A stretch of 64,000 nucleotides of DNA from Collinsella sp. (GCA_019414265.1 DXMJ01000001.1:59002-123001), one strand, 5' to 3'; positions 25,638-34,267 are shown, counted from the first letter of the stretch. Notes: generated by a model not told the origin, from the letters alone. A program made the numbers and translations.

Positions 25638-25803
25638 GAATGTCCCTTCCCTGCGTTTACACGAGTTGAACTATTGTACGGAAAGAACCACGTTTCCGCA
25701 GCCCACGCTACATTCCCGTAAAGAACCCGCAACCTTCCACCCACTCATTGGGCACTCATTTAAGTCTGTCCCCAGTGAGCGCCCAACCGCCCTTGTTGAG
25801 CAT

Positions 25804-25950
25804 AAGTCAGCGAAAACCCGTACACGCGAGCAAGGTGACGTGAAATGAAAGGGCGCAGACCTTATGGTCGCGCCCTTGAAATTGAACGTCAGATTGCCGC
25901 GTGTACGGGTTTGCAGCGTCGAGCCGTTACGCGGTTTGGTAAAACCGCGT
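25804..25950 (+). repeat. Covarying structured element, copy A (147 nt)
   Basis: Order: AAGTCAGCGAAA; stem P1 (AAACCCGTACACGCG with its complement at 25898-25912); CAAGG; stem P2 (TGACGT/ACGTCA); an inner hairpin with loop TTAT; GATTG; P1'; linker GCAGCGTCGAG; 3' hairpin ACGCGGTTT/AAACCGCGT with loop GGTA (25929-25950). Homologous copies with different but still complementary stems lie at 39573-39720 and 44201-44346. This copy begins 7 bases after the yqeY stop and is antisense to the neighbouring genes. Confidence 0.85.
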
Positions 25951-25956
25951 AACAAA

Positions 25957-26400
25957 TTACGCGAGTTTGGCTCCGACGATCTTTGCCGCGGCCGGCTTAT
26001 CGAAGTTGCCGCCAGTGGCCTTGCCGAGTGCACCCATAACCTGGCCCATCTGCTTCTTGGACGTGGCGCCCAGCTCGGCGATGACCTGCTCGATCAGAGC
26101 CTCGAGCTCCTCGCCCGAAACCTGCGCGGGCAGCAGGCTCTCCAGAATCTTGACCTGCTCGGTCAGGTTGTCGGTACGCTCCTGGTCGGTGCCGGCCTTG
26201 ATGGACATCTCCAGTGTCTCGCTCGTCTGCTTGATCAGACGCTTGATCATGCTGTTGACGTCTTCCTCGGTCACATCGCGGCGCTCATTGACCTCGATAT
26301 TCTTCACCTCGGCCTTAACCTGGCGAATGATGGACAGGCGAACCTTGTCCTTGGCCTTCATGGCCGCGATCATTTCCTTCTGCAGCTCTTCGTTGGTCAT
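25957..26400 (-). CDS. GatB/YqeY-domain protein
   Basis: 147-residue helical protein matching the YqeY family, which resembles the tail domain of the GatB amidotransferase subunit. The N-terminal part is basic and helical (MIAAMKAKDKVRLSIIRQ). The C-terminal small domain has LLPAQVSGEELEALIEQVI and KKQMGQVMGALGKATGG, a strong family signature. The biological role is not established; association with tRNA-dependent amidation is inferred from the domain. The start is the ATG at 26400 with GAGAGGA upstream. Confidence 0.92.
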   Translation of the reverse strand: MTNEELQKEMIAAMKAKDKVRLSIIRQVKAEVKNIEVNERRDVTEEDVNSMIKRLIKQTSETLEMSIKAGTDQERTDNLTEQVKILESLLPAQVSGEELEALIEQVIAELGATSKKQMGQVMGALGKATGGNFDKPAAAKIVGAKLA

Positions 26401-26454
26401 CTGCAAATCCTCTCTAATAGCGTGGGCGGCACTCGCGCGAGCACCGCCCCATGA

Positions 26455-27675
26455 TTACTCAGTCGTCGACGAATCGTCGGTCGAACTCTTGGTGATGCCC
26501 TTCAGACTCACGTTATAGGGTACGTCCTTGGGCATGGGGTTGACGGTAATGTCGGCGTCCTTCTTGTACTGCTCCAGCCACTCACTGTACGCGGTACTGG
26601 CCGCCTGCGTCTTCACCACGTTGGAGACGTACTTCTTGATGGCCTTGGGCACCTGGTTGATGTCATCAACCTGATTATCGACATGGAAGTAGTCGGTGCA
26701 CTTGATGATGTGGTAGCCATAGGTCGACTCGATGACTTCGCTCACGTCGCCCTTGTTGAGCCCCTCGAGCGCCGTCTGGTAGCTGTCGACAAAGGTGGTG
26801 AGCTTATCCCAGCCCACATCGCCCTTCTTCTCCTTGGAACCGGTGTCCTCGGAGTACTGCTCAACGGCGTCCTCAAAGCTCAGCTCACCGGAGTTGATCT
26901 TGTCCAGGCACTCCTGCGCCTTGGCCTTGGCGGCAGCCTTGTCCTCGTCGGAAGCGTCGGAATCAACCTTGATCAGGATGTTCGACGAGCGACGGGCGTC
27001 GTTGTAGCTGGACAGGTTTTCGTTGATGTAATCGACAATCTCGCTGTCCTTGGGTTTGCTCGTGGGCGCGGCGGCATCCTTGAGTTTCTGCTGCGCCAGA
27101 CTCTCCTTGAGCGAATCCTTGTAGGTATCCTCGGTATAGCCGTAGGTCTTGAGGGTCTTCTTAAAGGCCTTGGCACCGCCCGCGCTCTTGCACGCGTCCT
27201 TCCAAGCCTTCTCGACCTCCTCGTCCGACACCGTCACGCCGTTCTCCTTCTGTGCCTGTTGAAGCAGAATCTGCTGCGTGTAGGAGTCGATGAGTTGCTT
27301 GCGATACTTCTTGGGCGTGAGGTCGTTGTCGACCAGATACTGCGCCCAGTCCTTGTCCTTGGTGTAGCCGTAGGACGTGCGCATGCTCATGATCTGCTTG
27401 GTCACGGTGTCCTCGGTGAGGTTGGTGCCGTTGATAGTAGCAGCAACACCGCCGGTCAGCTTGTAGCCCGAGGTGTCCTCGGCCTGCGACATAAGGCCGG
27501 AGCACGCCATCGCCGAGACGGAAAGCAGCATCGCCAGCACGCCGATGACCACCAGAACGATCTTGACGGTCTTGGACACGCGGGTCTTGCGCTGCTTCTT
27601 GCGAGAGTTGGAGGCGGCGCGAGCCTGCTGCTCGGGCGTCGGCTCGAGTGCGGGGTTCTTTTTCTTATTTGCCAT
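26455..27675 (-). CDS. PrsA/SurA-type peptidyl-prolyl isomerase, membrane anchored
   Basis: 406-residue extracytoplasmic foldase. A short basic cytoplasmic N terminus precedes one membrane segment at about residues 37-57 with Cys58 after it; the local sequence is not a good lipobox, so a simple signal anchor is likely. A helical SurA-N-like region follows. The parvulin (PpiC) domain spans about 245-350: SNILIKVDSDAS, SFEDAVEQYSEDTGSKEKKGDVGW, VIESTYGYHIIKC. The start at 27675 has AAAGG six bases upstream. It probably folds secreted and cell-wall proteins such as the pilins further along. Confidence 0.9.
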   Translation of the reverse strand: MANKKKNPALEPTPEQQARAASNSRKKQRKTRVSKTVKIVLVVIGVLAMLLSVSAMACSGLMSQAEDTSGYKLTGGVAATINGTNLTEDTVTKQIMSMRTSYGYTKDKDWAQYLVDNDLTPKKYRKQLIDSYTQQILLQQAQKENGVTVSDEEVEKAWKDACKSAGGAKAFKKTLKTYGYTEDTYKDSLKESLAQQKLKDAAAPTSKPKDSEIVDYINENLSSYNDARRSSNILIKVDSDASDEDKAAAKAKAQECLDKINSGELSFEDAVEQYSEDTGSKEKKGDVGWDKLTTFVDSYQTALEGLNKGDVSEVIESTYGYHIIKCTDYFHVDNQVDDINQVPKAIKKYVSNVVKTQAASTAYSEWLEQYKKDADITVNPMPKDVPYNVSLKGITKSSTDDSSTTE

Positions 27676-27801
27676 AGTTGGCCTTTCGCATAACGAATCG
27701 AACAAACGCCATTGTGTCACAACGCAGCCCCCGCGGCACGCTTGGTGCATTGGGGACAGGTTAATCTGCACCATTTTGGTGCAAAGGGGACAGCTCTGGC
27801 A

Positions 27802-27889
27802 GCCGGCAGTTAGGGACGTTCCTTTTCTGCCGGCAGTTAGGGACAGTCCCCAAGTGCCGGCACATAAGGAACGTCCCTAGGTGCCGGCT
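27802..27889. repeat. 27-bp periodic palindrome array
   Basis: GCCGGCA boxes start at 27802, 27829 and 27856, with GCCGGCT at 27883, exactly 27 bases apart. Neighbouring boxes can pair with each other, and each interval contains GGGAC and/or GTCCC. The array lies between the PTS IIA stop region and the foldase start; the preceding 27750-27800 holds another GGGGACAG-containing palindrome. Confidence 0.7.
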
Positions 27890-27899
27890 TAGCCCCACC

Positions 27900-28364
27900 T
27901 TAGAAGTGGCGGCGGATGGCGTCGACCATGCCCTGCGGCGTGGTCTGGCCGAGCACGTCGGCTGCGGCATCGGCGTCCATAAAGATGTTCATGAGCGCCT
28001 GCAGAGCCTCGACCTGGCCGCCCGGCTCGGCGATGCCCAGATTGATGACGATCTGCGCCGGCACCGGAGCGCCCATGCCAGCCATAGCGTTAAATGTCAC
28101 GGGCGCGGAGGGCTTCACCACCGCGATATAGGGCTTGGCCACAAACCCCGGATCGGTATGCGGAATGGCAATGTTTGCCGCCGGCATGGCAAGACCCGTG
28201 GGATAGGCATCCTCGCGCGTGCGAACGGCGTCGAGCCAACCGTCGGCAATGTAGCCGCGCGGAGCAAGCTCACTCTCGAGTTGCGCAAACACCTCACCCG
28301 GCGTCGCACACTCCCAATCAAAAAACACCAGCTCAGGCGTAAACAGCGCTTCGTTATCCGCCAT
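27900..28364 (-). CDS. PTS sugar transporter subunit IIA (fructose/mannitol type)
   Basis: 154-residue cytosolic phosphotransfer domain. The phosphorylated His lies in ANIAIPHTD, preceded by REDAYPTGLAMP. The ending (LMNIFMDADAAADVLGQTT) fits the PTS_EIIA_2 family. No IIB, IIC or sugar operon is next to it, so it may act with a distant permease or as a stand-alone regulatory IIA. GAGAGG lies upstream of the ATG. Confidence 0.9.
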   Translation of the reverse strand: MADNEALFTPELVFFDWECATPGEVFAQLESELAPRGYIADGWLDAVRTREDAYPTGLAMPAANIAIPHTDPGFVAKPYIAVVKPSAPVTFNAMAGMGAPVPAQIVINLGIAEPGGQVEALQALMNIFMDADAAADVLGQTTPQGMVDAIRRHF

Positions 28365-28423
28365 GCGCTCACCTCTCTCACCTAGTCATTCAGGAACGTC
28401 CCCGATGACTACCCAAAACAAAA

Positions 28424-28456
28424 GGTGGCCACGCGCGCCTTGGCGCCAATGACCAC
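28424..28456 (-). terminator. Terminator after purN
   Basis: On the minus strand GGTGGTCA pairs with TGGCCACC (one G-U) around a GC-rich interior, followed by TTTTGTTTT. It is about 30 bases past the purN stop. Confidence 0.75.
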
Positions 28457-28489
28457 CCTGACCACTCAACTAAATTGTACTGTGCGCCG

Positions 28490-29191
28490 CTAGACGCGGG
28501 GCGCATCAATTGCGACCTTGCCGCTCTCCAGCACGTGGACGCGGCCGTCGGCGAGCATTTGCACGACCTCGGGATACAGCACGTGCTCAATCGCGTGGAT
28601 GTGCTCCTCGAGCGCGTCGACATCCCAGCCCTCCTCGACAGCCAGCGCACGCTGGGCGATGATGGGACCGTTGTCGTAGACCTCGTTGGCAAAATGCACG
28701 GTCACGCCAGTTACCTTGACGCCGCGCGCAAAGGCATCGTCAATCGCATGCGCACCGGTAAAGCTCGGCAGCAGCGCCGGATGCAAGTTGACCACGCGGT
28801 TGGGAAACGCCGCCAGCAGCGGTGTGTGCACCATGCGCATATAGCCGGCCATCACCACGTACTCGCAGCCGCGCTCGAGCAGCTCGTGCGCGATGATCTC
28901 GTCGGCGGCAATAGGGTCGGCATAGACATCCTTGGACAGCGTGAGCGTCTGGATGCCCGCGCGCTCAGCGCGCTGCAAACCCTTAGCCGAAGGACGGCTC
29001 GACACCACAAGCTCAATCGAGGCGTTGAGCTTACCGGCGGCGATCAGATCGATCAGCGCCTGCAGGTTGGTACCCGAACCGCTGATGAGCACACCGATCT
29101 TGAGCGGCTCGACCGTATCGGTGCCGGTCGGACGGGTGTAGGGCACAAAGCCCAGGCCCTCACTAGCAGCCATCTGCTCGTTAGCGCTCAT
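28490..29191 (-). CDS. purN: Phosphoribosylglycinamide formyltransferase
   Basis: Third step of purine synthesis: transfers a formyl group from 10-formyl-THF to GAR. The 233-residue product carries about 28 extra N-terminal residues before the core (KIGVLISGSGTNLQALID). The formyl-folate site reads MAGYMRMVHTPLLAAFPNRVVNLHPALLPSF, with the catalytic Asn and His, then ACGVKVTGVTVHF-like spacing (ARGVKVTGVTVHFAN). The start overlaps the purM end by eleven bases; an internal Met at residue 7 is a possible alternative. Last gene of purF-purM-purN. Confidence 0.95.
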   Translation of the reverse strand: MSANEQMAASEGLGFVPYTRPTGTDTVEPLKIGVLISGSGTNLQALIDLIAAGKLNASIELVVSSRPSAKGLQRAERAGIQTLTLSKDVYADPIAADEIIAHELLERGCEYVVMAGYMRMVHTPLLAAFPNRVVNLHPALLPSFTGAHAIDDAFARGVKVTGVTVHFANEVYDNGPIIAQRALAVEEGWDVDALEEHIHAIEHVLYPEVVQMLADGRVHVLESGKVAIDAPRV

Positions 29192-30284
29192 CGGAGTACA
29201 CGACCTTACCGGAACCCTCGACGCACTCGCCCACGCGGAACGGCTTCTCGCCCAGCGCGACCAGGGCTTCGGTAACCGCGGCCTCGTCCTCGGGGGCGAC
29301 GATCAGGCACAGGCCGACGCCCATGTTGAAGGTCTTGCATGCCTCGTTGGGCGCGAGCTCGGCCTGACGCGACACGTAGGTGATGACGGGCGGAACGTCC
29401 CAACCCATCTCGGCGCCGTTGCGGGTGACCACGGCGTCGACGTCGTCGGCGAGTGCACGGTTGAGGTTCTCGGTAATACCGCCGCCAGTGATGTGGGCGA
29501 TGGCATGCACCGGAGCGCCGCCGCGGAGCAGCTCCAGGATCGGCTTGACGTAGATGCGCGTGGGGGCCAACAGAGCGTCTGCCAGCGATGCACCGCCGAG
29601 CTCTTCGAGCGGACGGCTCAGCTCCTCGGCCTTAGCGACGGCCTCGGGCGTGCCCGGCTTAACGCCGTCGACGCCAATGACCTTACGCACGAGCGAGTAG
29701 CCGTTGGAGTGCACGCCGGTGGAAGGCAGGCCCAGGATCACATCGCCCGGGCGGACGTTTGCGGGGTCGAGCATCTTGGGACGGTCGACGACGCCCACGG
29801 TAAATCCGGCAAGGTCGTAGTCGGCAGGAGCCATGACGCCCGGGTGCTCGGCCATCTCACCGCCCACGAGCGCGCAGCCCGCGAGCTTGCAGCCGTCGGC
29901 CACACCCTTGATAATCTTTGCCATGTGCTCGGCCTCGATGTGACCGATGGCAACGTAGTCCAGGAAGAACAGCGGCTCGGCGCCCGAAGCCAGAATATCG
30001 TTGACGCACATAGCGACCAGGTCCTGGCCAACCGTCTCGTGACGGTCCATGATCTGGGCGAGCACGAGCTTGGTGCCCACGCCGTCGGTACCGCTAATCA
30101 GGATCGGGTCTTCCATATCCTTGAGCGCGGCGGCCGAGAACAGGCCGCCAAAGCCGCCGATGCCACCGATAACCTCGGAACGGTTAGTGTCCTTGACCAT
30201 CTGCTTAATCGCGTCGACGGCGCGGCCGCCCTCGGCGGTGTCGACGCCGGCGTCCTCGTACGTCACATGCTTGCTGTCGCTCAT
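29181..30284 (-). CDS. purM: Phosphoribosylformylglycinamidine cyclo-ligase
   Basis: Fifth step of purine synthesis, ATP-dependent closure of FGAM to AIR. The 367-residue product shows TYEDAGVDTAEGGRAVDAI at the start, then SGTDGVGTKL, GQDLVAMCVNDILASGAEPL, LVGGEMAEHPGV and LPSTGVHSNGYSL, all PurM signatures of the PurM/PurL fold. It lies between purF and purN on the same strand, overlapping purN. Confidence 0.97.
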   Translation of the reverse strand: MSDSKHVTYEDAGVDTAEGGRAVDAIKQMVKDTNRSEVIGGIGGFGGLFSAAALKDMEDPILISGTDGVGTKLVLAQIMDRHETVGQDLVAMCVNDILASGAEPLFFLDYVAIGHIEAEHMAKIIKGVADGCKLAGCALVGGEMAEHPGVMAPADYDLAGFTVGVVDRPKMLDPANVRPGDVILGLPSTGVHSNGYSLVRKVIGVDGVKPGTPEAVAKAEELSRPLEELGGASLADALLAPTRIYVKPILELLRGGAPVHAIAHITGGGITENLNRALADDVDAVVTRNGAEMGWDVPPVITYVSRQAELAPNEACKTFNMGVGLCLIVAPEDEAAVTEALVALGEKPFRVGECVEGSGKVVYSDER

Positions 30285-30396
30285 CTGAGCCTTCCTCTCC
30301 CACTACCGTGGCGCCGCACGGGCGCCAAACGGTGCTCATAGTTGCGTTCATTTCGGCGCGCGCCATAACAGCACGCGCCGTCATATCAACAAAACA

Positions 30397-30446
30397 GCAG
30401 GTAAAACCTACCAAAATAAACCTGTCCCCATATGGCAGGTTTTATG
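30397..30446. repeat. GGGACAGG palindrome between purF and purM
   Basis: TAAAACCTACC pairs with GGCAGGTTTTA around AAAATAAACCTGTCCCC. The left 26 bases match the right arm of the foldback at 18862-19037 with one change. The last bases overlap the purF stop region. Confidence 0.6.
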
Positions 30447-32112
30447 CCTCGCCGTGCTCCTCTTCCCAGCTGCGGTCGTCGTATTTCTCGATCACGGCGT
30501 CGTCGTCAAAGTGCAGCGGCTTGTCCAGGTTGCGGGGCTTAAAGCCCTCCATAAACTTGTCGCGGCCAAAGCTCTCGGGAATCGCCACGGGGTAGCGGCC
30601 GGTAAAGCACGCATCGCAGTAACCGCCCTTGGGCATGACCTTAAGCAGGCCCTCGACCGAAAGGAAGGCCAGCGAATCGGCGCCGATATACTCGCAAATC
30701 TCGTCGACCGTCTTGTTGGCGCTGATAAGCTGCGACTGCACGTCGGTATCGATACCGTAGAAGCATGGCCAGATGACCTCGGGCGAGTTGATGCGGATAT
30801 GAATCTCCTTGGCGCCAGCGTTGCGCAGCATCTTGACGAGCTGCACCATGGTGGTGCCGCGCACGATGGAGTCGTCGATGACGACCAGGCGCTTGCCCTC
30901 GATGTTGTCGCGCAGCGGGTTAAGCTTCATGCGCACGCCCATGGCGCGCAACTCCTGCGTAGGCTCGATAAACGTACGGCCCACGTAACGGTTCTTGATA
31001 AGGCCCTCGCCAAAGGGAATGCCGCTCTCGTGCGAATAGCCCTCCGCAGGCGGCAGGCCGGAGTCGGGCACGCCGATGACCAGGTCGGCCTCGACGGGCT
31101 CTTCGTGTGCCAGCTGACGACCCATGTCGTAACGGCAGGCATAGACGCTCTTGCCGTTCATGATGGAGTCGGGGCGGGCAAAGTAGACCTGCTCAAAGAT
31201 GCAGTTTGCGGGCTCTTCGGCTGCAGGCACGCCCTGCTCGGATACCAGACCCTCGGCGCTGATGCGCAAAATCTCGCCGGGACGGACGTCACGGACGTAC
31301 TCGGCGCCCACGATGTCGAGCGCGCACGTCTCGGAGGCAACGACCCAGCCGCCGGCGCGCGTGACATGGACGGCGGAGTCGACCGTCGAGGCACCGTCTT
31401 GCGAGGGCAGCTGCGAAACAGAAGCGGCATCGGCCTGGTCCAGACCTTCGTCCACCAGCTTGCCCAGCACGAGCGGGCGAATGCCGTGCGGATCGCGGAA
31501 TGCGTAGAGCGCCTGCTCGTTGATGAGCGTCATGGCGTAGCCGCCGCGCACGAGCTCCATGGTCTTGCGAATGCCCTCGCGCAGATGACCCGTGCGCTGG
31601 GTAAAGTAGCCGATAAGCTTGGTCGCGACCTCGGAATCCGAATTGGAGAGGAACGGCACGCCCAGCTCGATCAGCTGGCGGCGCAGCTCGTCGGTGTTGA
31701 CGAGGGTACCGTTGTGAGCAAGCGCGATAATGACGCTGTTGATGGTGGAAAGATGCGGCTGCGAGGCTTCCCAGCTCTTGGCGCCGGCGGTGCCATAGCG
31801 CACGTGGCCCACGGCCAGCTGGCCGGAGAGCGTCGACAGGTCGGCGTTGGAGAACACACGGTCGAGCAGCCCCAGATCCTTGCGGACCATAACCGTGCCG
31901 CCGTCACCCACGGCGATTCCCGCCGATTCCTGGCCACGGTGCTGCAGCGCACGCAGGCCAAAGTACGTCAGTCGAGCCACATCGCGATCGGGCGCCCATA
32001 CGCCGAAAATGCCACATTCCTCATGCAGCTGGTCGGAGTCCGGATCATACGTCGACATGGTCTTCACCTGTCCCGCGGCGCGCTCGGCCGCGCGGATGGT
32101 TTCTTGAGACAT
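30442..32112 (-). CDS. purF: Amidophosphoribosyltransferase
   Basis: Committed step of purine synthesis: PRPP plus glutamine gives phosphoribosylamine. In the 556-residue product the catalytic Cys is residue 33 in EECGIFGVW, so a 32-residue propeptide is presumably removed. The glutaminase domain contains RGQESAGIAV and GHVRYGTAG. The phosphoribosyltransferase PRPP loop is VVIDDSIVRGTTM. Fe-S-ligand Cys candidates such as those in YCDACFTGRYP occur near the end. The start has GAGGGG upstream and a good -10 (TATAAT) 42 bases above. Confidence 0.97.
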   Translation of the reverse strand: MSQETIRAAERAAGQVKTMSTYDPDSDQLHEECGIFGVWAPDRDVARLTYFGLRALQHRGQESAGIAVGDGGTVMVRKDLGLLDRVFSNADLSTLSGQLAVGHVRYGTAGAKSWEASQPHLSTINSVIIALAHNGTLVNTDELRRQLIELGVPFLSNSDSEVATKLIGYFTQRTGHLREGIRKTMELVRGGYAMTLINEQALYAFRDPHGIRPLVLGKLVDEGLDQADAASVSQLPSQDGASTVDSAVHVTRAGGWVVASETCALDIVGAEYVRDVRPGEILRISAEGLVSEQGVPAAEEPANCIFEQVYFARPDSIMNGKSVYACRYDMGRQLAHEEPVEADLVIGVPDSGLPPAEGYSHESGIPFGEGLIKNRYVGRTFIEPTQELRAMGVRMKLNPLRDNIEGKRLVVIDDSIVRGTTMVQLVKMLRNAGAKEIHIRINSPEVIWPCFYGIDTDVQSQLISANKTVDEICEYIGADSLAFLSVEGLLKVMPKGGYCDACFTGRYPVAIPESFGRDKFMEGFKPRNLDKPLHFDDDAVIEKYDDRSWEEEHGEA

Positions 32113-32153
32113 GGCATCCCCTCAGAGCCTCGTATTTTGGCGTTACCCGCCTT

Positions 32154-32159
32154 ATTATA
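32154..32159 (-). promoter_or_regulatory. Promoter -10 of purF-purM-purN
   Basis: Perfect TATAAT on the minus strand, 42 bases upstream of the purF start; the -35 at 17 bases (TGGGGA) is weak. The leader is too short for a purine riboswitch. Confidence 0.5.
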
Positions 32160-32406
32160 CGCACGGCGCGACGCGCTCCCCAGCGCATGAGCAGCGCTTT
32201 TTAAAAGCCCACCGAGCTAATAATCAGTTTTGTTGCCAAACATTTATTTGGCTTCACGACGTGGGTGGCAGTGCCACGCCGACCCTCACTACGCCACGCT
32301 TCGCCCGCCGTTAGGACTTACATTGTTGCAATTGGGACGTTCGTCCTGTCTTTTGGCAGGTCGGCGGCGTATCCTTGTGCCTACAGCAAAACGAGAAAGG
32401 TTATGT

Positions 32407-33636
32407 ATGGATCGAAACGAACTCGACCCCAGCGTCCCCAGCGCCACGGAGGTCAAGAAGATCCCCCTCATCATTAAGGTATACGCCGTCCTGTGCATCC
32501 TGTCCGGCGTGGGCACGCTCCCGTCGGTCGGCGCCTTTATGTGGCAGGTCATCACCGCACTCATCAACGGCAACGCCGCCGCCAAGCTCGGCGACAACAC
32601 GCTCGTCGCGGTCGGACTAATTGTCGCCGGCATCATGCTCTCGGCTGCCAGTGCCGTCATCTTGATCATCTTTGGCCTGGACCTCATCAAGAACCAGCGC
32701 CGCAATGCCGCCCGTCTGTCCTATATCCTTATCGCGTTTACCGTCGTCGAGCTTTTGGTTGACGTGATGCTCCAGGGCATCGGGCCCTTCTTGCTGCGCC
32801 CTGCCATCCAGCTCGGCATCCTCGTCGCGCTTTCGGCCACCGTCGACCCCACACTGCGCCAGGAGCGCGAGCTGCAGCGCCGCCTGCAGGAGATGCTCGA
32901 CCGCGACGCCGCCGCCGAGGGCATGCTCGGGCGCGATGAAACCGGCGAGGGCTACATCAAGCTCAACTACTTCAACCTGTTCTGGGTATTCTTTGTCTGC
33001 TGCGTGCTCGGCCTGGTCCTGGAGGATATCTGGCATATGACCGTCAATGATCCGGGTGTCTACCAGGACCGCGCCGGTATGCTGTTTGGCCCCTTCAGCC
33101 CCATCTACGGCTTTGGTGCCGTGCTCATGACCATGGTGCTCAACCGCTTCTATAAAAAGAACCCCATCATCATTTTCCTGGTGAGCGCCCTGCTCGGCGC
33201 CAGCTTTGAGGTGTTCGTGGGCTGGTTTATGCAGACCGCGTTTGGCGTGGTCTCGTGGAGCTACTCGCACATAACGCTGTTCGGTTTGCCCGATCCGCTC
33301 GTGGTCCTCACGAGCGGACGCACCTGCACGGGCTTCGCCTGCCTGTGGGGCCTGGGCGGCCTTATCTGGATCAAGCTGCTGCTGCCGAGGCTGCTTAAGC
33401 TCATCAACAAGATCCCCTGGAAGAGCCGCTACTCGGCCACCGTCATCTTTACCGTCATCATGCTGGTCGACGGCGTCATGACGCTGCAGTCGCTCGACTA
33501 CTGGTACCAGCGCGTCAACGGCACGGAGCCGGATATTCCCGTCGCGCAGTTCTACGGCAAGTACTTCGATAATGAGTATATGGAAAATCGTTTCCAGAGC
33601 ATGACCATGAGTCCTAAGGATGCCACGCGCGTATAG
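32407..33636 (+). CDS. CmpB-family (ABC-permease-like) membrane protein
   Basis: 409 residues with about nine hydrophobic segments. The N-terminal 190 residues form four to five membrane spans of no recognised family. The C-terminal part (LNYFNLFWVFFVCCVLGLVLED, FGPFSPIYGFGAVL and the SFEVFVGW segment) matches the putative ABC-transporter permease family PF06541, whose function is unknown. The start at 32407 has AAAGG six bases upstream, in contrast to the long open frame above it. The preceding 294 bases contain only purF control sequences and a small GGACG-TTCG-TCC palindrome. Confidence 0.8.
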   Translation: MDRNELDPSVPSATEVKKIPLIIKVYAVLCILSGVGTLPSVGAFMWQVITALINGNAAAKLGDNTLVAVGLIVAGIMLSAASAVILIIFGLDLIKNQRRNAARLSYILIAFTVVELLVDVMLQGIGPFLLRPAIQLGILVALSATVDPTLRQERELQRRLQEMLDRDAAAEGMLGRDETGEGYIKLNYFNLFWVFFVCCVLGLVLEDIWHMTVNDPGVYQDRAGMLFGPFSPIYGFGAVLMTMVLNRFYKKNPIIIFLVSALLGASFEVFVGWFMQTAFGVVSWSYSHITLFGLPDPLVVLTSGRTCTGFACLWGLGGLIWIKLLLPRLLKLINKIPWKSRYSATVIFTVIMLVDGVMTLQSLDYWYQRVNGTEPDIPVAQFYGKYFDNEYMENRFQSMTMSPKDATRV

Positions 33637-33674
33637 CACAAGCGCTGGCGCAAACCGGATCCAACGGACAAGTA

Positions 33675-33714
33675 AGCCCGCCGGCAGTTCACCTAAACTG
33701 CCAGCGGGCTTTTG
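33675..33714 (+). terminator. Terminator after the CmpB-like gene
   Basis: AAGCCCGC...GGCAGTT pairs with AACTGCC...GCGGGCTT around a short loop, followed by TTTT. It could act in both directions between converging genes. Confidence 0.88.
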
Positions 33715-33746
33715 CTATCGATGGATTCGGGTCGTTCGCGAAGTCC

Positions 33747-34163
33747 TTACGCCTCGCGCTCGACCTCGCTCACGCATTCATTCTTGATGGTGCCGACGAG
33801 CGCCTGCAGGGCATCGACCACGTGCGGGCGAATGTCCCCGCCAATAAGCACGAGCATAATGTCATCGCCCACGGAAAGCTCGCCGCTTGCCAGCCACACG
33901 CGCACATAGCCGATACCCGGCATCGCGCGCGTCGCTTCGATGGCAGACCGCACCTTTTGAGCGTCGTAGTCAAAGACCATGCCGCCCACCTTATGCCCCG
34001 GGGCCACGCCATCGGTCTCGACTCCGCGCACCTCGGCCTTGGGCGTCGCGCGCACCACACCGTTATGCGTCAGGTACATGCCGCACCCAGCCGCTGACGG
34101 ATCGGCCTTGGCCTCGCGCAGCCACGCATCAACCGAAGGCATCGATGTAGCGTTCTCGAGCAT
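33747..34163 (-). CDS. MoaE-like protein
   Basis: 138 residues resembling the molybdopterin synthase large subunit MoaE: GMYLTHNGVVRATPKAEVRG matches the GVVR strand, the VFDYDAQKVRSAIEA region aligns with the YEAY/MA helix, and SVGDDIMLVLIGG matches the VGD strand. The usual HR-x-x-AF and second active-site Lys are not conserved (ECVSEVE where VPIWKKE is typical), though one Lys remains in GTIKNE. No other molybdenum-cofactor gene is near. The second of two adjacent ATGs has the better distance to GGGGG. Confidence 0.65.
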   Translation of the reverse strand: MLENATSMPSVDAWLREAKADPSAAGCGMYLTHNGVVRATPKAEVRGVETDGVAPGHKVGGMVFDYDAQKVRSAIEATRAMPGIGYVRVWLASGELSVGDDIMLVLIGGDIRPHVVDALQALVGTIKNECVSEVEREA

Positions 34164-34186
34164 CATTTCCCCCTTGAGTAGTCAAT

Positions 34187-34263
34187 TTGGGACGGGGCTA
34201 TTTTAGCTACTTTGACGAGAGTAGGCAGGACGGCAAAAGTAGCTAAAAAAGCCCCGTCCCAAA
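34187..34263. repeat. GGGACGGGGCT foldback
   Basis: TTGGGACGGGGCT plus TTTTAGCTACTTT on the left pairs with AAAGTAGCTAAAA plus AGCCCCGTCCCAA on the right; a 20-base centre lies between. It fills the gap between the sortase and MoaE-like genes and could end the sortase... on the minus strand it sits just past the sortase stop region only by a few bases. Confidence 0.7.
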
Positions 34264-34267
34264 ATAG

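Noticed and set aside
27802..27889. Mini CRISPR array
   Set aside because: Repeats are only 7-8 bases and palindromic; intervals themselves share GGGAC motifs.
32113..32406. Purine riboswitch upstream of purF
   Set aside because: Only about 40 bases separate the -10 from the start codon, too short for an aptamer.
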